DNA of 7,858 nt. Source: CAG-307 sp964524125 (GTDB lineage Bacteria; Bacillota_I; Bacilli_A; Acholeplasmatales; Anaeroplasmataceae). The position numbers and the translations under genes are program-made. Below, in pieces: positions 6,624 through 7,858 of this stretch. The notes below the pieces were generated by a model. That model searched no databases. It was not told the origin of the DNA and saw only the letters and a program-made list of their open reading frames with translations. The stretch is taken from contig CAZGBY010000056.1 in NCBI GenBank assembly GCA_964524125.1, forward strand, positions 1 through 7,858. Direction: 5' to 3'. Within the stretch, counting starts at the first letter, position 1. Every line of letters begins with the position of its first letter.

Positions 6624-7660
6624 TATTTCTTCGCCCCCATTCTAATTCTTGGGTCGATAAATCCATAAGATATATCAACTAAAACACCAGCACATAATCC
6701 AAATGTAGTAAAAATAGCCATATCTACAAATAATACATTATAATCTTTACCACTTATAGCTTCAACAAATAGTGAACCAATACCTGGAATTCCATATAAA
6801 TTCTCAAGTATCATAGAACCGCCCATAATACTCAAAAATTCTGCTAATATAGAAGGTACAATTGGTACCATTGCATTTCTAAGTGCATGTCTTATAATTG
6901 CTTGACGATTAGTTAAACCTTTTGTTCTTGCAAGTAATAAATATTCAGAAGACATAACTTCGCAAAGTTCTGCGCGAGTAAATCTACAATATCCACAAAT
7001 AGATCCAAAAGATAAACATAGTACAGGTACAATATATGCTAATATTTTTTGACTTGTTGGGGCTGTTGAAGCAGGCCATTGTGTTGGAAGCCATCCGAGT
7101 TTATAACAAAAAATTAACATTACAAATGATATTAAAACAAAGTTTGGGATTGAAATAAAAATCATTACAAGTGTTGAAATGACATGATCTGTTGGTTTGT
7201 TCTTCTTAAGTGCCGCAACAACACCAAGTAAAATACCAAGAGGTACGGCAATTAAAGTTGAAATAATATTTAATTTCATTGTAACACCAATTTTACTACC
7301 AATAATTGTTGTAGCACTCAAACCTGTAGAAATATATGATGAAGTTCCCCAGTTCCAAGATGTTAAGATATTTTTAATCCAATTAAAATATTGAGTCATA
7401 ACAGGAACTTCATAAAAATAACTAGTAGTTCCATTAGGATCAGTATATGACCATAAAAGTTCACCATATTTTGTAGTCTCTTTTGTTAACTTATATACAT
7501 ACCCATCAGTAACTTCTTTCATATAGTAACTAAACATAGTTTCATTAGTACCAATTGGTTTTGAATATGGTAACATTTTTATAAGGATAAATGTAATTGA
7601 TAAAATAATAACGGTAGTCATTAAAGCTAAAAGTAATCTTTTAACAACGTATTTCCACAT
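6623..7660 (-). CDS. oppB: Oligopeptide ABC transporter permease OppB (345 aa)
   Basis: OppB is the partner permease of OppC. Seen: TM1 at about 9-29, an extracytoplasmic segment (about 31-120) ending in YFNWIKNILTSWNWGTS (91-107), a variant of the family's YxxWLxNLLxGxxGxS motif, then five more TM helices (about 125-150, 162-186, 207-224, 267-285, 310-332). The EAA loop is at 239-266 (EYLLLARTKGLTNRQ...), ENLYGIPGIG is at 286-295, and the C-terminal DPRIRMG is typical. The length is near the family norm. The TM1 end LPYSKP lacks the usual GDP, and the first loop shows no recognisable similarity to standard OppB. The start is ATG at 7660: AGGAGG (7670-7675) precedes it with a 9-nt spacer. A longer frame to 7717 would begin inside the -35 hexamer and is rejected. 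It is the first gene of the operon, directly behind a strong promoter. Confidence 0.95.
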   Translation of the reverse strand: MWKYVVKRLLLALMTTVIILSITFILIKMLPYSKPIGTNETMFSYYMKEVTDGYVYKLTKETTKYGELLWSYTDPNGTTSYFYEVPVMTQYFNWIKNILTSWNWGTSSYISTGLSATTIIGSKIGVTMKLNIISTLIAVPLGILLGVVAALKKNKPTDHVISTLVMIFISIPNFVLISFVMLIFCYKLGWLPTQWPASTAPTSQKILAYIVPVLCLSFGSICGYCRFTRAELCEVMSSEYLLLARTKGLTNRQAIIRHALRNAMVPIVPSILAEFLSIMGGSMILENLYGIPGIGSLFVEAISGKDYNVLFVDMAIFTTFGLCAGVLVDISYGFIDPRIRMGAKK

Positions 7661-7669
7661 ACATATCCG

Positions 7670-7675
7670 CCTCCT
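7670..7675 (-). promoter_or_regulatory. Strong ribosome binding site of oppB
   Basis: A full AGGAGG on the minus strand, 9 nt before the ATG at 7660, decides the oppB start. It is the only full six-base consensus Shine-Dalgarno site in the operon; oppC, oppD and oppF rely on overlap or weaker sites. Confidence 0.85.
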
Positions 7676-7688
7676 ATATAGTATTAAT

Positions 7689-7717
7689 ATTATAATGCAA
7701 AATACCAAATATATCAA
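7689..7717 (-). promoter_or_regulatory. Sigma-A type promoter of the opp operon
   Basis: On the minus strand, TTGATA (7712-7717) and a perfect TATAAT (7689-7694) are separated by exactly 17 nt. Transcription should begin near 7682, giving a leader of about 22 nt that holds only the AGGAGG site, too short for a riboswitch or attenuator. Regulation would therefore have to act at or upstream of the promoter. Confidence 0.85.
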
Positions 7718-7719
7718 GC

Positions 7720-7742
7720 AAATACTATAAAATAATGTATTT
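7720..7742. repeat. Short inverted repeat just upstream of the opp -35 box
   Basis: AAATAC (7720-7725) and GTATTT (7737-7742) are perfect 6-base inverted arms with an 11-base spacer, directly upstream of the -35 hexamer. The position would suit a regulator site. The arms are short and AT-rich, so chance is a real alternative. Confidence 0.25.
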
Positions 7743-7821
7743 AAAACGATATATTATCATTTCGAGTAAAATTCAATTCGACAAAAATAATTTTTTTACG
7801 AATTAAATTTTTTTATTAAAA

Positions 7822-7845
7822 AAGCAGAGTTTTTAAGCTCTGCTT
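7822..7845 (-). terminator. Intrinsic terminator of an upstream minus-strand unit
   Basis: AAGCAGAG (7822-7829) and CTCTGCTT (7838-7845) form a perfect 8-bp stem with an 8-base loop. In the minus-strand RNA, GC-rich CUCUGC is followed directly by UUUUUU. In the plus direction the tail is UUAAUUAUU, much weaker. It therefore most likely ends a leftward gene beyond 7858, so the opp operon begins at its own promoter. Confidence 0.8.
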
Positions 7846-7858
7846 AATTATTATTTAA

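Noticed and set aside
7197..7394. Plus-strand open frame, 65 codons
   Set aside because: Antisense to conserved OppB transmembrane sequence and without a ribosome site.
7661..7717. Upstream extension of the oppB frame giving 19 more hydrophobic residues that look like a signal peptide
   Set aside because: It overlaps the -10 and -35 boxes, its first codon sits in the -35 hexamer, and AGGAGG points to the ATG at 7660.

Overview
The window (7,858 nt) is AT-rich and compact, and every recognisable gene lies on the minus strand. It looks like a low-GC Gram-positive lineage of the Bacilli or a neighbouring uncultured Erysipelotrichia/Mollicutes-like gut group. Three things point there: a clear Spx, OppD and OppF tails of the Streptococcus/Lactococcus Ami/Opp type, and Bacillus-like promoters and Shine-Dalgarno sites. 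Tryptophan is TGG and no reading frame contains an internal TGA, so the code is standard, not the Mycoplasma UGA=Trp code. The taxon is an inference.

Reading in the direction of transcription (right to left): an intrinsic terminator at 7822-7845 closes an unseen upstream minus-strand unit. A near-consensus promoter (TTGATA-17-TATAAT, 7689-7717) and a strong AGGAGG site then start a four-gene oligopeptide ABC importer operon. Its genes are oppB (6623-7660, permease), oppC (4632-6623, permease), oppD (2899-4629, ATPase) and oppF (1578-2915, ATPase). They are joined by a 1-nt overlap, a 2-nt gap and a 17-nt overlap. An 11-bp hairpin terminator at 1547-1571 ends the operon. No oppA (substrate-binding lipoprotein) is present, and the operon appears to start at oppB.

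A second, short unit follows in the same direction: a two-TM double zinc-ribbon protein (1014-1469), Spx (567-998) and a shikimate-kinase-like P-loop protein (9-554). The gaps are 15 and 12 nt, so these three are probably co-transcribed. A TATAAT lies just upstream of the first gene. No terminator is visible before the left edge.

The transporter is recognisable but its architecture is unusual. OppC carries about 350 residues of extra extracytoplasmic sequence between TM1 and the transport domain. OppD carries about 220 residues of proline- and glycine-free, Lys/Glu-rich helix between the Q-loop and the ABC signature. OppF carries about 85 charged residues between Walker A and the Q-loop, plus an N-terminal extension of about 55 residues. 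OppD has also lost all four cysteines of the usual C-terminal Fe-S motif. I see no CRISPR array, insertion sequence, tRNA, rRNA or phage gene. The most interesting content is this multiply elaborated Opp transporter, not an obviously new defence or biosynthetic system.
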